DNA from: Coemansia sp. RSA 1804
Lineage: Eukaryota > Kickxellomycota > Kickxellomycetes > Kickxellales > Kickxellaceae
DNA length: 20,573 nt
Direction: 5' to 3'
Assembly: GCA_027578815.1 (NCBI GenBank)
Contig: JANBTH010000329.1
Coordinates: 1 to 20,573, forward strand
Shown here: positions 7,284-17,100 of the stretch, in pieces
Layout: each line of letters starts with the position of its first letter
Numbering within the stretch: the first letter of the stretch is position 1
Notes under the pieces: generated by a model
Told to the model about the DNA's origin: nothing
Seen by the model: only the letters and a program-made list of their open reading frames with translations
Databases searched by the model: none
Translations under genes and position numbers: made by a program

Positions 7284-8795
7284 CTATACCTCGAGATTGA
7301 AAGAATCCACCAAATTCATCCAGTATCTGTTCTGAACAATTAGCTCTGACACCCTCTCTTCAGCAAACACCACAAAGTCATATCCTCCGATGTCAGGATG
7401 CCCAGGCATAATAAATATGCTGTTCAATGCCATGGGAAGTACTGGGCGAACTACACTTGGGGCACCTGTTCCAAAATCCAATCCATAGCAGTTATATTTG
7501 CTGACATTGGATACCGTTACTCTGTTCTTGTACTTGTGGTAGCTTGCAACAAGACGCATGTGTGAGTCGGATACGCTGTTGATGAGATAATTGATTTGCC
7601 CAACATAGTCATTGTCTGTAGCTGCAATGGCGTTTCTGATGCTGGTTGCAACAGCTGAGAGGTTCTCAGCGACAATGTCGGCTAGAATAAACGTTGTTGA
7701 ACAGAAAATACACCTTGGACTTGATAGATTTCCAACAAAGTCCTTGGCATTTGTGCAGTTTACACGCGAACGGGAATTCACAGTAACTGCTACAAGAGTG
7801 TCCTCTTCACGGTTGCCACCACCATCTTCAGCAATAGATTGAGAAGCTGTTGCAATTGACGGTCTATTTAGCTTTACATCTCGAGATTTTTGGTTTGCTT
7901 GGCCAACAACCATAGCCATGAGAGCAGTGGCCACATCATTAATAGAGTAGTGCATTCCTTTTGGAGCATACGTTTGTGTGTCATTGCGCAGCGCTTTGAT
8001 AGTCTGTGCAGATACATGAAAGACGCAGCAAGTGCTTTTCTTTGAAGAAACCATGTACTTTAGTAAAAAGTTACGTTTGTCAATAGGCAACCATGCAAAG
8101 AACCTTGTGGTTATGCTGCCATTGGCCATTGGCTTTAGCGTTAGATTATCAAGAGCATCGGTGTTGTTCATCTTGTAGCTGGCATGGATGGAACGATCAA
8201 ATACAAATGTGCGTGTTGGCACTGGCGGCGTGGTATTGCTAACATTCTGCTGCGTCCATTTGGAAAGCTCTGCCCAGCGGCTCATAAAGGCAAAGTACCC
8301 ATATGCGTCAACTATTGCATGTGCAATACTGGCAAATATCACTACACCACTAAAGTTCTTGAGTCTGCGAATGTGAAATATCCCAAGCTTAGCACTAATG
8401 CTTGCTAGTTTTGAAGCAGCAACAATGCCACAAACCCTTTCAAAACTTTCTGGAAGCAGCTTTGTGGCAAAACCAGTATCTCTCATCTGCTTAAAGTCAA
8501 TATCCCACTCTGTATCAGTGTAAATAGGCATGTTGAGATTGCTGCTCTCAATCTCGACATACCCACGACTGTGCTTGTCCGTCTTAAAACGACCAGCAAG
8601 TATTGGAAAGTCTTGGAGTGTTCGATAAAAGGACAATCTCAATATCTCTGGAGACATGAACGCAGTCCACGATTTTTCAGTTAAAGAATTGTTTTCAAAC
8701 CAGCAATAGCAAGGGATGTAGATGCCTGAAACGATCTCGTCAAAGCCGTCCAAAAGAAAGCGCTGAGACCTTACAGTGCTAACAAACGCATCCAT
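7284..8795 (-). CDS. BAHD-like / fungal Transferase-family acyltransferase 3 (HxxxDA variant)
   Basis: A single-exon, 503-residue member of the same family and the most divergent and AT-rich of the three. His159 and Asp163 are kept in HAIVDAYG, but the Gly that usually follows Asp is Ala164. DFGTG (440-444) and YSINDVATAL (from 283) are intact, so activity is plausible but substrate handling may differ. Family blocks NMPIYTDT (about residue 88) and P-D-I-G-G-Y-D (about 467) are present. A Gly/Glu-rich insert around 322-333 lies in the variable inter-lobe region. An open frame extends three codons further only by using TTG at 8804; the ATG at 8795 (MDAFVSTV) aligns with the paralogs and is the proper start. 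Its promoter must fit into, or overlap, the 107-base gap to the next gene. Substrate unknown. Confidence 0.82.
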   Translation of the reverse strand: MDAFVSTVRSQRFLLDGFDEIVSGIYIPCYCWFENNSLTEKSWTAFMSPEILRLSFYRTLQDFPILAGRFKTDKHSRGYVEIESSNLNMPIYTDTEWDIDFKQMRDTGFATKLLPESFERVCGIVAASKLASISAKLGIFHIRRLKNFSGVVIFASIAHAIVDAYGYFAFMSRWAELSKWTQQNVSNTTPPVPTRTFVFDRSIHASYKMNNTDALDNLTLKPMANGSITTRFFAWLPIDKRNFLLKYMVSSKKSTCCVFHVSAQTIKALRNDTQTYAPKGMHYSINDVATALMAMVVGQANQKSRDVKLNRPSIATASQSIAEDGGGNREEDTLVAVTVNSRSRVNCTNAKDFVGNLSSPRCIFCSTTFILADIVAENLSAVATSIRNAIAATDNDYVGQINYLINSVSDSHMRLVASYHKYKNRVTVSNVSKYNCYGLDFGTGAPSVVRPVLPMALNSIFIMPGHPDIGGYDFVVFAEERVSELIVQNRYWMNLVDSFNLEV

Positions 8796-8800
8796 GTTCA

Positions 8801-8839
8801 GCAAGTAAAGAGCGAATTCACATAAATAGGAATACTTTT
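8801..8839 (-). promoter_or_regulatory. Leader blocks shared with acyltransferase 1
   Basis: On the gene strand AAAAGTATT (8831-8839) and CTTTACTTGC (8801-8810) lie 5-45 bases before the ATG, matching the arrangement before acyltransferase 1 (5135-5143, 5106-5115). Sequence between and around them is not conserved. Confidence 0.45.
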
Positions 8840-8873
8840 TTGGATGGCTAAGAAAAGAAAGAAAATATTAAAT

Positions 8874-8885
8874 CGAATATATTCG
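8874..8885. repeat. Perfect 12-base palindrome in the 107-base gap
   Basis: CGAATATATTCG is self-complementary. It lies about 80 bases upstream of the acyltransferase 3 ATG and 17 bases past the stop of the next gene, so it could be a dyad operator, a TATA-like core or a transcript-end element. The core is AT-only, so chance cannot be excluded. Confidence 0.4.
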
Positions 8886-8902
8886 GAGTAGAAAAACAGT
8901 AT

Positions 8903-10726
8903 TCAGGAGCTGTTGTTTCCATTCATGCTCTCGCCTGGCAAATACTGCATGATCACGCGGTTCAAGGCGCCACGAGTAACTTCATCGTCCGGAACATCAT
9001 CTTCGCTCGAGCTTGAGGACATTCCGCTAAGCGAATCATCGCTATCGCTTCCGCTGCTGCCAGCGCCTTCCTCATCTGCACCGCCGTTTGCAACGGCATC
9101 CACTCCAATGCCAAACTCAAAGCCAATGTGGTGGTCTCCCATAGGCTGGGTTGTGGAGATGGGTAGCTGTGCATGGGCGCTACCTCCAGTCGCATCATTG
9201 TCAATATATCCACTGAATCCAACGCTGAGATCTCCAGTGTTCTGCATGGCAGCTTCATCGTCTTCGATGTCAATGTCCTTTTTAACAATCATCCGCAGCA
9301 ACTTCTCCTCGGTTTGTAGTTTGGAAAGCTTGTCCACGATCTCTGCACGGATATCCTTTAATAGACGCTCCTCACTTTTCAGTTCGTATTGTAGCACAAT
9401 CCGCATATCTCTAGGCGTGCCCAGATGGGAGTCTGCAATGCTACGGATAAAGGCAGGGTGTGGTCGTCCGTGGCGTATCCCAGATCCAAGTGCATTACCT
9501 TCTGCATCGATATCCATGTCCTCCATATTCATTGCCGATGTCCGTGGCGGAAGCTGAAGCGATGACCCTCCTGGAGATAGAGGAACAGCTTCAATTGGGT
9601 CATTAAAGAGATAATGGTATTCGGGTCTGTCGCCATCAATATCCATATCCATAGGTTCACTGTTGCCTTTGTCTGCCTCATAGCGCTCTTGGTCAATGTC
9701 CTGAACTTGCTGTGGCTGCAGCTCATATTCCTGGAAGTTCTCCTGGTCCTGTATTTGCTCGCTCGCTACTACAACATCGGTTTCCACCACCTCTTTGTCA
9801 TATCTGGTCTTTTCAAGCTGCAGTGGTGGCGGCGCAAGGCTGGATCTCTTGAGCTTTGCCGTAGTAACATGTTCCGTAGTGTCAGCGCCATGCCTTTTCA
9901 TTGACGACCGGCGGCGTTTTTTACGGATTTCCTCACGTCGAGCAAGTATGGCGTTAATAGTTTCCAGATCAAACTCGGACCAGTCAAGATCGTCCAGCCG
10001 CGGCGCATCCTTTGCCCTCTCCTCGTCTCTGACATTTCTGGAAGAACCTCTCGGGCTCGACAACCCTGCCATTTTAAACTTTAAAATCAATCGCTTCTCA
10101 TCTGCCTTTTGCATCTTTCCGGCCCGTTTACGCGAATCGGCTCTGTCTGTGGTTTCATTTGAAGAATCCTCATCTTGATCGGTGTCATCATTAGAATCCA
10201 CTAACGCCTCGCTAGTCCTAGATCCGGTTTCCTCGTCTTTTTCCTCGTCCTCTTCCGTTTGCACGTAATCGCTGTCCCTCTCGACTCTTTTGCGACCATT
10301 CCTGGTGCTCTGCTTGCGATTTTCGGCGCGCTGTCTTGTCATCATTGCCCTTTTGGCGCGTGTAAACCTCACACCCTCAGTTTCTGGCACATCTTTACTC
10401 AGGCCCTCATCCTCGCTTCCATTGTCGCTGGCAACGTCATCAAGCTCTGCGTCAAAGTCACCCTCGCGGAATGCATCCATGAGCTGTTGGAGAGCTAGCG
10501 TTCGTTCTGGCCCTGCATCCTGCCGAGTATGCATGCGCTTGGATGGCGCGTCGTGTGTATCCAGACCTGCTACTAGAGCTCCTCCGCGTTCGTCTACAGC
10601 AGCAATAGTCTCGTCCGTTCTTGAGTCCGAGCTTTTGTTTTGCGACTTTGGACTGTGGCTCTTGCCAGCTTGGCTGCCTCCCCTGGTTTGTGTTTGTCTT
10701 CCCCGAGTAGATTTCCTTCTCGCCAT
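8903..10726 (-). CDS. Unrecognised acidic, largely disordered nuclear-type protein
   Basis: I do not recognise this 607-residue protein. The open frame reaches 10774 only through a GTG; the first ATG (10726) gives a basic start, MARRKSTRGRQTQTRGG, which I prefer. Visible parts: a Ser/Arg/Lys-rich N-terminus (1-40); a short helix LALQQLMDAFREGDFDAELD (77-96); alternating acidic and basic blocks (97-210), including FTRAKRAMMTRQRAENRKQ; a compact conserved-looking patch, KRLILKFKMAGL (211-222) and LDDLDWSEFDLETINAILAR (244-263), followed by a strong basic NLS-like RKKRRRSSMKRHG; Gln/Glu-rich linkers; two MDID motifs (about 361 and 404); a predicted coiled coil (438-485); a Ser/Asp-rich acidic tail (550-582); and a final helix TRGALNRVIMQYL. 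This fits a chromatin, transcription or ribosome-biogenesis factor, but that is inference from composition only. The frame is single-exon and intact. Confidence 0.75.
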   Translation of the reverse strand: MARRKSTRGRQTQTRGGSQAGKSHSPKSQNKSSDSRTDETIAAVDERGGALVAGLDTHDAPSKRMHTRQDAGPERTLALQQLMDAFREGDFDAELDDVASDNGSEDEGLSKDVPETEGVRFTRAKRAMMTRQRAENRKQSTRNGRKRVERDSDYVQTEEDEEKDEETGSRTSEALVDSNDDTDQDEDSSNETTDRADSRKRAGKMQKADEKRLILKFKMAGLSSPRGSSRNVRDEERAKDAPRLDDLDWSEFDLETINAILARREEIRKKRRRSSMKRHGADTTEHVTTAKLKRSSLAPPPLQLEKTRYDKEVVETDVVVASEQIQDQENFQEYELQPQQVQDIDQERYEADKGNSEPMDMDIDGDRPEYHYLFNDPIEAVPLSPGGSSLQLPPRTSAMNMEDMDIDAEGNALGSGIRHGRPHPAFIRSIADSHLGTPRDMRIVLQYELKSEERLLKDIRAEIVDKLSKLQTEEKLLRMIVKKDIDIEDDEAAMQNTGDLSVGFSGYIDNDATGGSAHAQLPISTTQPMGDHHIGFEFGIGVDAVANGGADEEGAGSSGSDSDDSLSGMSSSSSEDDVPDDEVTRGALNRVIMQYLPGESMNGNNSS

Positions 10727-11121
10727 TTCCAACAGTGCTAGCAGCCGGTGCTCTTTTGTCGACGTTGGTTTCACGCAGAGAATACCAGAGCGACCGCTAT
10801 CTTTTCAGCAGTACAACAGAGCACAGCAGACCGCGCCAAAGCAAAAAGAAATTAAATTAAATAGAAATTTAAAATGAATCTCAAAAATATAAATACTTTA
10901 GAGCAAAATGCAGCGAAATATGGAAACAGTTGGGAGGTGGGAAAGGCCGGCTCAAAATGCAACAACTTTTGCGCGTCCGAGTGGATTCTTATTTTTTTTC
11001 TCCTCTAGAACAGCAAATCAAAAGCCATAACACCTTGAACACCCCCACTCCCATTGGCTGGATGTGATATTGTTTTTAAGCAATGAAACTCTCAATCGCG
11101 ATTTGAAGAGGATCGAAAGGG
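10727..11121. other. Intergenic: promoter of the acidic protein gene and 3' flank of TFIIIC gene
   Basis: This 395-base gap between two minus-strand genes has no supported gene. The middle (about 10840-10915) is very AT-rich with TATA-like strings on the gene strand, the likely promoter of the acidic protein gene. I see no exact antisense AATAAA after the TFIIIC stop; a run of eight T (about 10992-10999, A-run on the gene strand) is the nearest termination-like sequence. Confidence 0.45.
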
Positions 11122-14100
11122 CTAGAAAAGCAAAGTCGAAAAGCTGAAATGCGCCAAGTCGGTGACAGCAAAACTGGAGCCCAAGCCAGAAATGCGGCGA
11201 ATGAAGCATCCAGCCATTTGGTAGTGTGTAATAACTCCGGGCTCTCGAGGCTGCAAATGACCGTCTGTCCCTAGCACAGCCGCCGTTGCAGTGCCATTGC
11301 CAACTTCAAGCGTTTCAGCTTTAATAATGCCAAGCGCAATGAGCATGTCCAGATAGTGAACAACCTCAACCTTTGGCACGTATGGAGCAAAGTGGCGCCG
11401 CATCAGCGTTGTCTGCGAGATTCCCGGGCTGTCAAAGATGTGGCCGACAATTGATGCCATTACGCCAAACGTGTACTTTGTAATCGTTGATCCATTAAAG
11501 CTCTGGCCAATGTAGGGCACAAATACGTTTCTGGCAGACTCGCCAAGCTTGACAGACCAGTAATTGTCATACGAATCCGGCGACACGTACCGCAGATCGC
11601 TGCTGCCGACTATAAAGAGCTTCCTGTCAATAATCAGCATGCGCAGCAGTGCACTTAGTCTCTCGCTAGACTCAAGCACATCTCGCACCACAGCTGGCAG
11701 CCAAGACAGTGCTCCGTTGTAGTATCTGTCTCTGTCTTGCAAAAGAATCGCAAAGAGCGATAAAAGTTCGTAAAGGGTGGTTCCAAGGGGGCCCATAGAA
11801 TGCACTGTACTAGCAACAGCAGCTGACACAAGCGCAGTGTGCTCCACAGAGAGATCAACCATGCCAAAGGCACTGTCTTTTACAGCGTCTTGAAGATGGT
11901 CCAAGGAATCCAAAGAATGGCCATCGCGCTGGCTATCAATATCATCGGCGCCATTATCCTCAACCACTCTAATGTCAAAGTTCACGGTATAAGCCTCAGT
12001 AAGGCGCCTAAATCCCATCAACGCGCTAACATACTTTTCTGTATTGGGAGCATAGGACGGCCGAAGCCAAAGGCTGCCCGCAGAAATGCGCTGGCATAGG
12101 CGCCAGAACTCGCTCGCGTCCAGAGGAATGTCGAGTGAGGTGGATCCATGCTCCTTAGGTCTGTGCTGACGTTCACTAGTAAACGAACTTGGCAACGTCG
12201 GCCTGATTGCGCTCAGAAACTGCTCGCCGATCGCGTACCCGCGGCCGGGGACACTTCTTTCGTCGTTATACTCTTTCTGGGTTTCCGATGATCCCGATCC
12301 CTGCTTGTCAGAGTCCTTTTCTGGACAGGCAGCCTTGTCCTTGTCATGCTCATTCACAGACGGCTCATCATCTACGATTGTGTCTACATCCATCGTGGTC
12401 TCGCGTACTATACCCGCACCTGAGGCGGCAGAATGCACGTTAACACGGGTAATCCCTGTTGTCTCGTGCAGAACAACAGTGCTGCTCTCATTGTTGGTTG
12501 CTGTAGACTCCCCTGGCTCAGACCCACCAGCATTCTCTTCAGCTTCGTCATGTGCGCTGGTGGTGTCTTTACTGAGTCCAACAGAGGAGGCCATTTTACG
12601 AAGTCGAAAAACCACTTGGTTGCGAGAAAGTAAGTTGAAAGCCTGGGATGCTGCGTGGGATTTGGCTGAGAGCAGTTCTTGTCCAGTATCAACATCGTAC
12701 TCGTCGTCAGGTGTCAGCGTTAGGTTGACAATCATTGCTTGCATGCTAGCGACATCCGCATACAGGCAATCGGCGTTGTCCTTGTAAAGCTTGCTGTTGC
12801 GGTCTCCATGGGTGTTGGTCTGTGTGTCAAGCTGAGCATGTTCCTCGTTGTTGTCAGACACGTGGCTATAGCCGCTGACATGGTTTGCATCCCCGACGTC
12901 GGTAGCAGTGGGATTGCGCAATACCAGTCTTCCAAGCTGCTCGATTATATTGCTGACATTGAGCGTGCGTCTGATCGGGCAAAGTGAATCGAGCGGATCG
13001 TAGTAAGACATGTTCTTTGCTGCCCGAGAAACAATTTCGACCGTAGCCTTGGTCTCCGCTGCACCTGAAGAATCAACATCCATGGCATCTGCGCTCTCCT
13101 TCTCCCGGTCATTGCAAAGAAACGTTGTGACGGGGTTGCTGTAATCCAGCATACCGCTCCATCCATTATGTGTGGTAAGCATTGTATGCATGACCATCGC
13201 TTTACCTCTTTTTCTATGGAAGCCATGACTGTAGTCGTCTTCAAAATACTCGTACAACGGCATGTCCTGGCTCTTGGTTTTATCCGCGTGGACGGTATAG
13301 CGATGTTCGCTTCCCTTCATAGTATCCGGCAAAAACGTCATCCGTGCCTTGCTTAGCCTTGAGTGGCCACCTGGAGGCCTGGGTGGAGTGTTTTTCTTGG
13401 CCCTAGTGCCTTTTGATGCCTTGGCCTTGCGGTCTCTAGAACTGGACGAGGCCTTTTTCGTCCACGGATAATCGCCCCTGCGATTAAATATGTTGGTCGG
13501 CTTAAGTGTAAACAGTTTTCCGCTGTCGGCAATGTCGTCTGCATACTTTTCGAGTAATCCGTCAAGAGTCTCAGATTCGAGCCGATCGCGAAAGTGGTTG
13601 ACAGCAGCGAGTATGTCAAACTGATCGATGACCGGGTCGTTTACCAAAAGACCCTTTTCAACCGCATCTCGAAGCACATAGACCCAAACCGTATTCAGGT
13701 TGTCGCCAAGGTTACTGTACTCGGGAACACTCTGCAACCGAAACCAATGCTGCCGAAGGCTGTCTGCGGGATGAGCAACATGTTGTCTGGACGGAAAAAC
13801 GGTGGCCATGCCGCGGATGAAAAAGGGATGGCCGTGCTCGCGCGCATGTGTTTTCAAAACCGTAAAATATACGGCGACTAACTTGGTTTCGTCATCAGAC
13901 CAGTTCATACGCTTTCTAGTGATGGTCGAGCCATCGTCTGTACTGCCATTTGCTACAGACTGCAGCGCTCTGGCTTCTAATGCCATCGCCCTCTTCTTGG
14001 CCTTTTCAATTCTATTCCGGATCTTGCGCTTTTGCCGCCTCCTCTCGTTTTCATTGCGGTTCTTCGCACGACATAGCTTGGTGAGGATTTGCTGGTAGTA

Positions 14101-17100
14101 CCTTCCAGCTTCTTTCATTGTGACTCCGGCCTCGTCCGCTGCGGTCTTTAGAAGACTCGTGTCATCCAGCGGCGTCTTTATGGCCGCTTCGTCAACAAAC
14201 GTGTCAAGAATATTTGCCTGACTAGTAAGCAGAACAACCCGTCTATGCCAGTAATTGGACAGTGCAATCCCGTACAATGGGTGGCTCACAGGCAAATCGT
14301 AGCATTGCTCTCGACTTGAATCCTCTAGCGCCCTCAAATACTGAAAAAGCCCCGTTCCATTGTGCACGTCAAAGGCTTCGTCGTTCTCATAGAACCCTGT
14401 TAGATCCACTTTTCTTGATGGGTTCAGCTCAAACAGCTTTAACGCCTGAAAATAACCCTCCTTCTCTAGTATGCGTGCCTTTCCAATCAGCTGGTAGCCA
14501 AAGTTGAGCAGCTTTGGGTTATCAACCGTGATGTCACTAAAAGCATCCTTTGCGTCTGGAGGCGGTGGTAACATGGTTATCTCTCTTGCTGTGGCCACCG
14601 GGCGGATCAGCTGCAGTATGTATAGTCCGCTAATCAGCTTCTGTATGTGCTGTCGTGCGCGAGCTGTATGTCTGTCAATAATCATCCTCAATTCCGACGG
14701 AAGGTCTTTGATGGGCGTTGCCATTCGCGCCTTCATCTCCTCCAGCGTGCCCTGTGCACGAATAAGCTCAGCCCGGTTTTCAGAGTCTGATTCCAGGTCT
14801 GTGTCTGCCGGCACTGAACCGTAGCGAATATAGTACCGAGCCTCGGGTATGGTCATTGCACCGGTAGACAGCTCCATAAACAGCTCCAATGGAACATAGG
14901 AGAAAAGATATCCCGAGCGAAATCCGCAGTTTTTAAACACATAAACGTCATCAACCTGTTTTGGCAGGTTTTCACACAAGTGTTCGTACAGATCCATCAG
15001 CCGCCCGATCCTACGCGGAACATAGTCTAAACGCTTAGAGATCCACGGCCACACCTCGTTCATACTAGCGTTGCTTGTATTCCGGATCTCGAGAACTGGA
15101 CGCCTTTTCCTAAACACTTTTTCCTCAGAAACACGTGCTCGTTTTGATTTGCGCATGTCCATCCTGGCCGATTCCTGCAGCGCATCCATCAGAGCATCAG
15201 ATGCAACTTTAACCCGATGAGAAATAAACTCGCGATTCTTACTATTGTAGTCCCTGTCGCGCTCCTCGGCTCCTTCGGTGCGTGGAATGTCAATGATGCC
15301 CTCGATTCGTCTAGGTACATTCGGGGCTACCTGAGCATGGTACTTGCGCTCATCGTGAAGCGACTGGATATACATCTCCACTAATGGCCCATTTGGGTCG
15401 ATTTCCCGCGATATCACTATCTTAATGACACTCGGCATGTTCATTGATGTCTTCCTCAGGACCGGCACAACCGATTGCATCCAGAGCCGCTTCTGTGATG
15501 CTAGCTTCTCAACGATGCGAATATAGGTAGACTTGTCCACCTTGTAATTGGATATTGTTTTCAAAATAGACCACGTAACCGCATGGATCTTCCTGTTGGC
15601 AAGTGCGTACTGCCGAATGATCTCTTCACATTTCATATACCGCTTAGGTGTACAGGTAATGATAGACTCCTTCTCAAGCATACGCAGCAGAACACGCTCG
15701 CGCAAAAGGGAAACAGCGGTTATTTTACGTTCCTTTGCCTCTCTCAGAACGCCACGAACGTCGCCGTATTCTGCGTTCAACGCTTCGTGATCCTCGGGAG
15801 AAATATCCACCTGGCCGTACGTCTGCTCAAGCATATCCTCGGCCAATGCCTCATTATCCACGACGGATTCCGTTGTAGTAGGATCCAATAAGACGTTGTC
15901 ATTCTCAGAGACAACGGCGGCTTCCTCTGTCTGTGGCTCAGTAACCGTGGAACCAGAACGAGTGACTATAGCGCTTGACTCCAACTCAGCCAAAGGAAGA
16001 ATCGGATCGCTGCTGATCCGCGAGCAGTCGACCGTGAGCAAGGAAATCAAGGGCTGGGCTAAGGAATTCGCAAAAACACGCTTTCGGTGCTCACGGCCAA
16101 AAAACTCCTCGACGCTGGTAACCAGCTTTTCATCGAGGTGTCTCTTATTCTGCTCTCGCTGGCTCGCCGTCGTATAAATGCCAGGGATTGAGCCGTCCGG
16201 TCGAAATACTGGCATACTCTCGAGCCGCGCAACAATGCGGGTCACGCCTTTGAATCCTATACTGGCCACAAACGGCTCGAGTGCGCGTAAGACAGTCCCA
16301 TGCAAGCCCGAAAGAGCAATCAACCTAAATACCTGCGTATCCATAGACAGACAGGCAAGTTCACCAAACTTGACCTGCGGCTTGGAAAGAAGATACTTGA
16401 TTTCGTCAATCTCCTTCAAATCCTCGATCTGAGAAAACTCGTCATCGCTCGAGGAGTTTGCATCGCTGGTTTCTCCAAAATCGCTGTTCTCGTCGACTGG
16501 AATAGCCATGTTCTCATCCGCAGGGTTGCCATCCAGTTTTGGTTGCTGTAACGGGATGCCGACGCTAGCGAATGCCGTGGGCCTTTGCTCAAGCGGTTTA
16601 AGAATGCGATAACACCGACGGTATATATAGCCTTCGGGGGTAGACACTACGTTGGAATTGATCCGCTTTCGTTTCAGTGGAGGCTTCTCTTGTGCCAATT
16701 CCGAGCTGGAATCGGATTCTTCCTGTTCAGCCACCATCGCCTCAGCAGCTTCATTTTCCTGGCTGTTTTGTCCGGGATGCTCGCTGTCTGCGCTTTGGTC
16801 GTTATCAATGGGTAAAGAAACAGATGTCGGTTTTACATAATTCGGGTCTGGAAACAAGGCGCGCACACATTCAATGTAGCCTTTCTCGCACAGTTTACCG
16901 ATCGACCGCTGAAAAAACCTGCGTTGTAGTCTGTCCCAAATGTCAATGTTCATGGCGTCAAGAAGATCCAACTCTAAGATAAATGGCGATTCAAGGTTCT
17001 GAATATAGTCGTACAATCTGCTGCGAAACCGCGTACGGAGCATGCTTACAAACAGGTGTGACTTGACACGCTCATCCTCCTGCGCTGGCATCTCCTCGTC

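Noticed and set aside
10727..10774. 16-codon N-terminal extension of the acidic protein
   Set aside because: It depends on a GTG start; the first ATG is at 10726.
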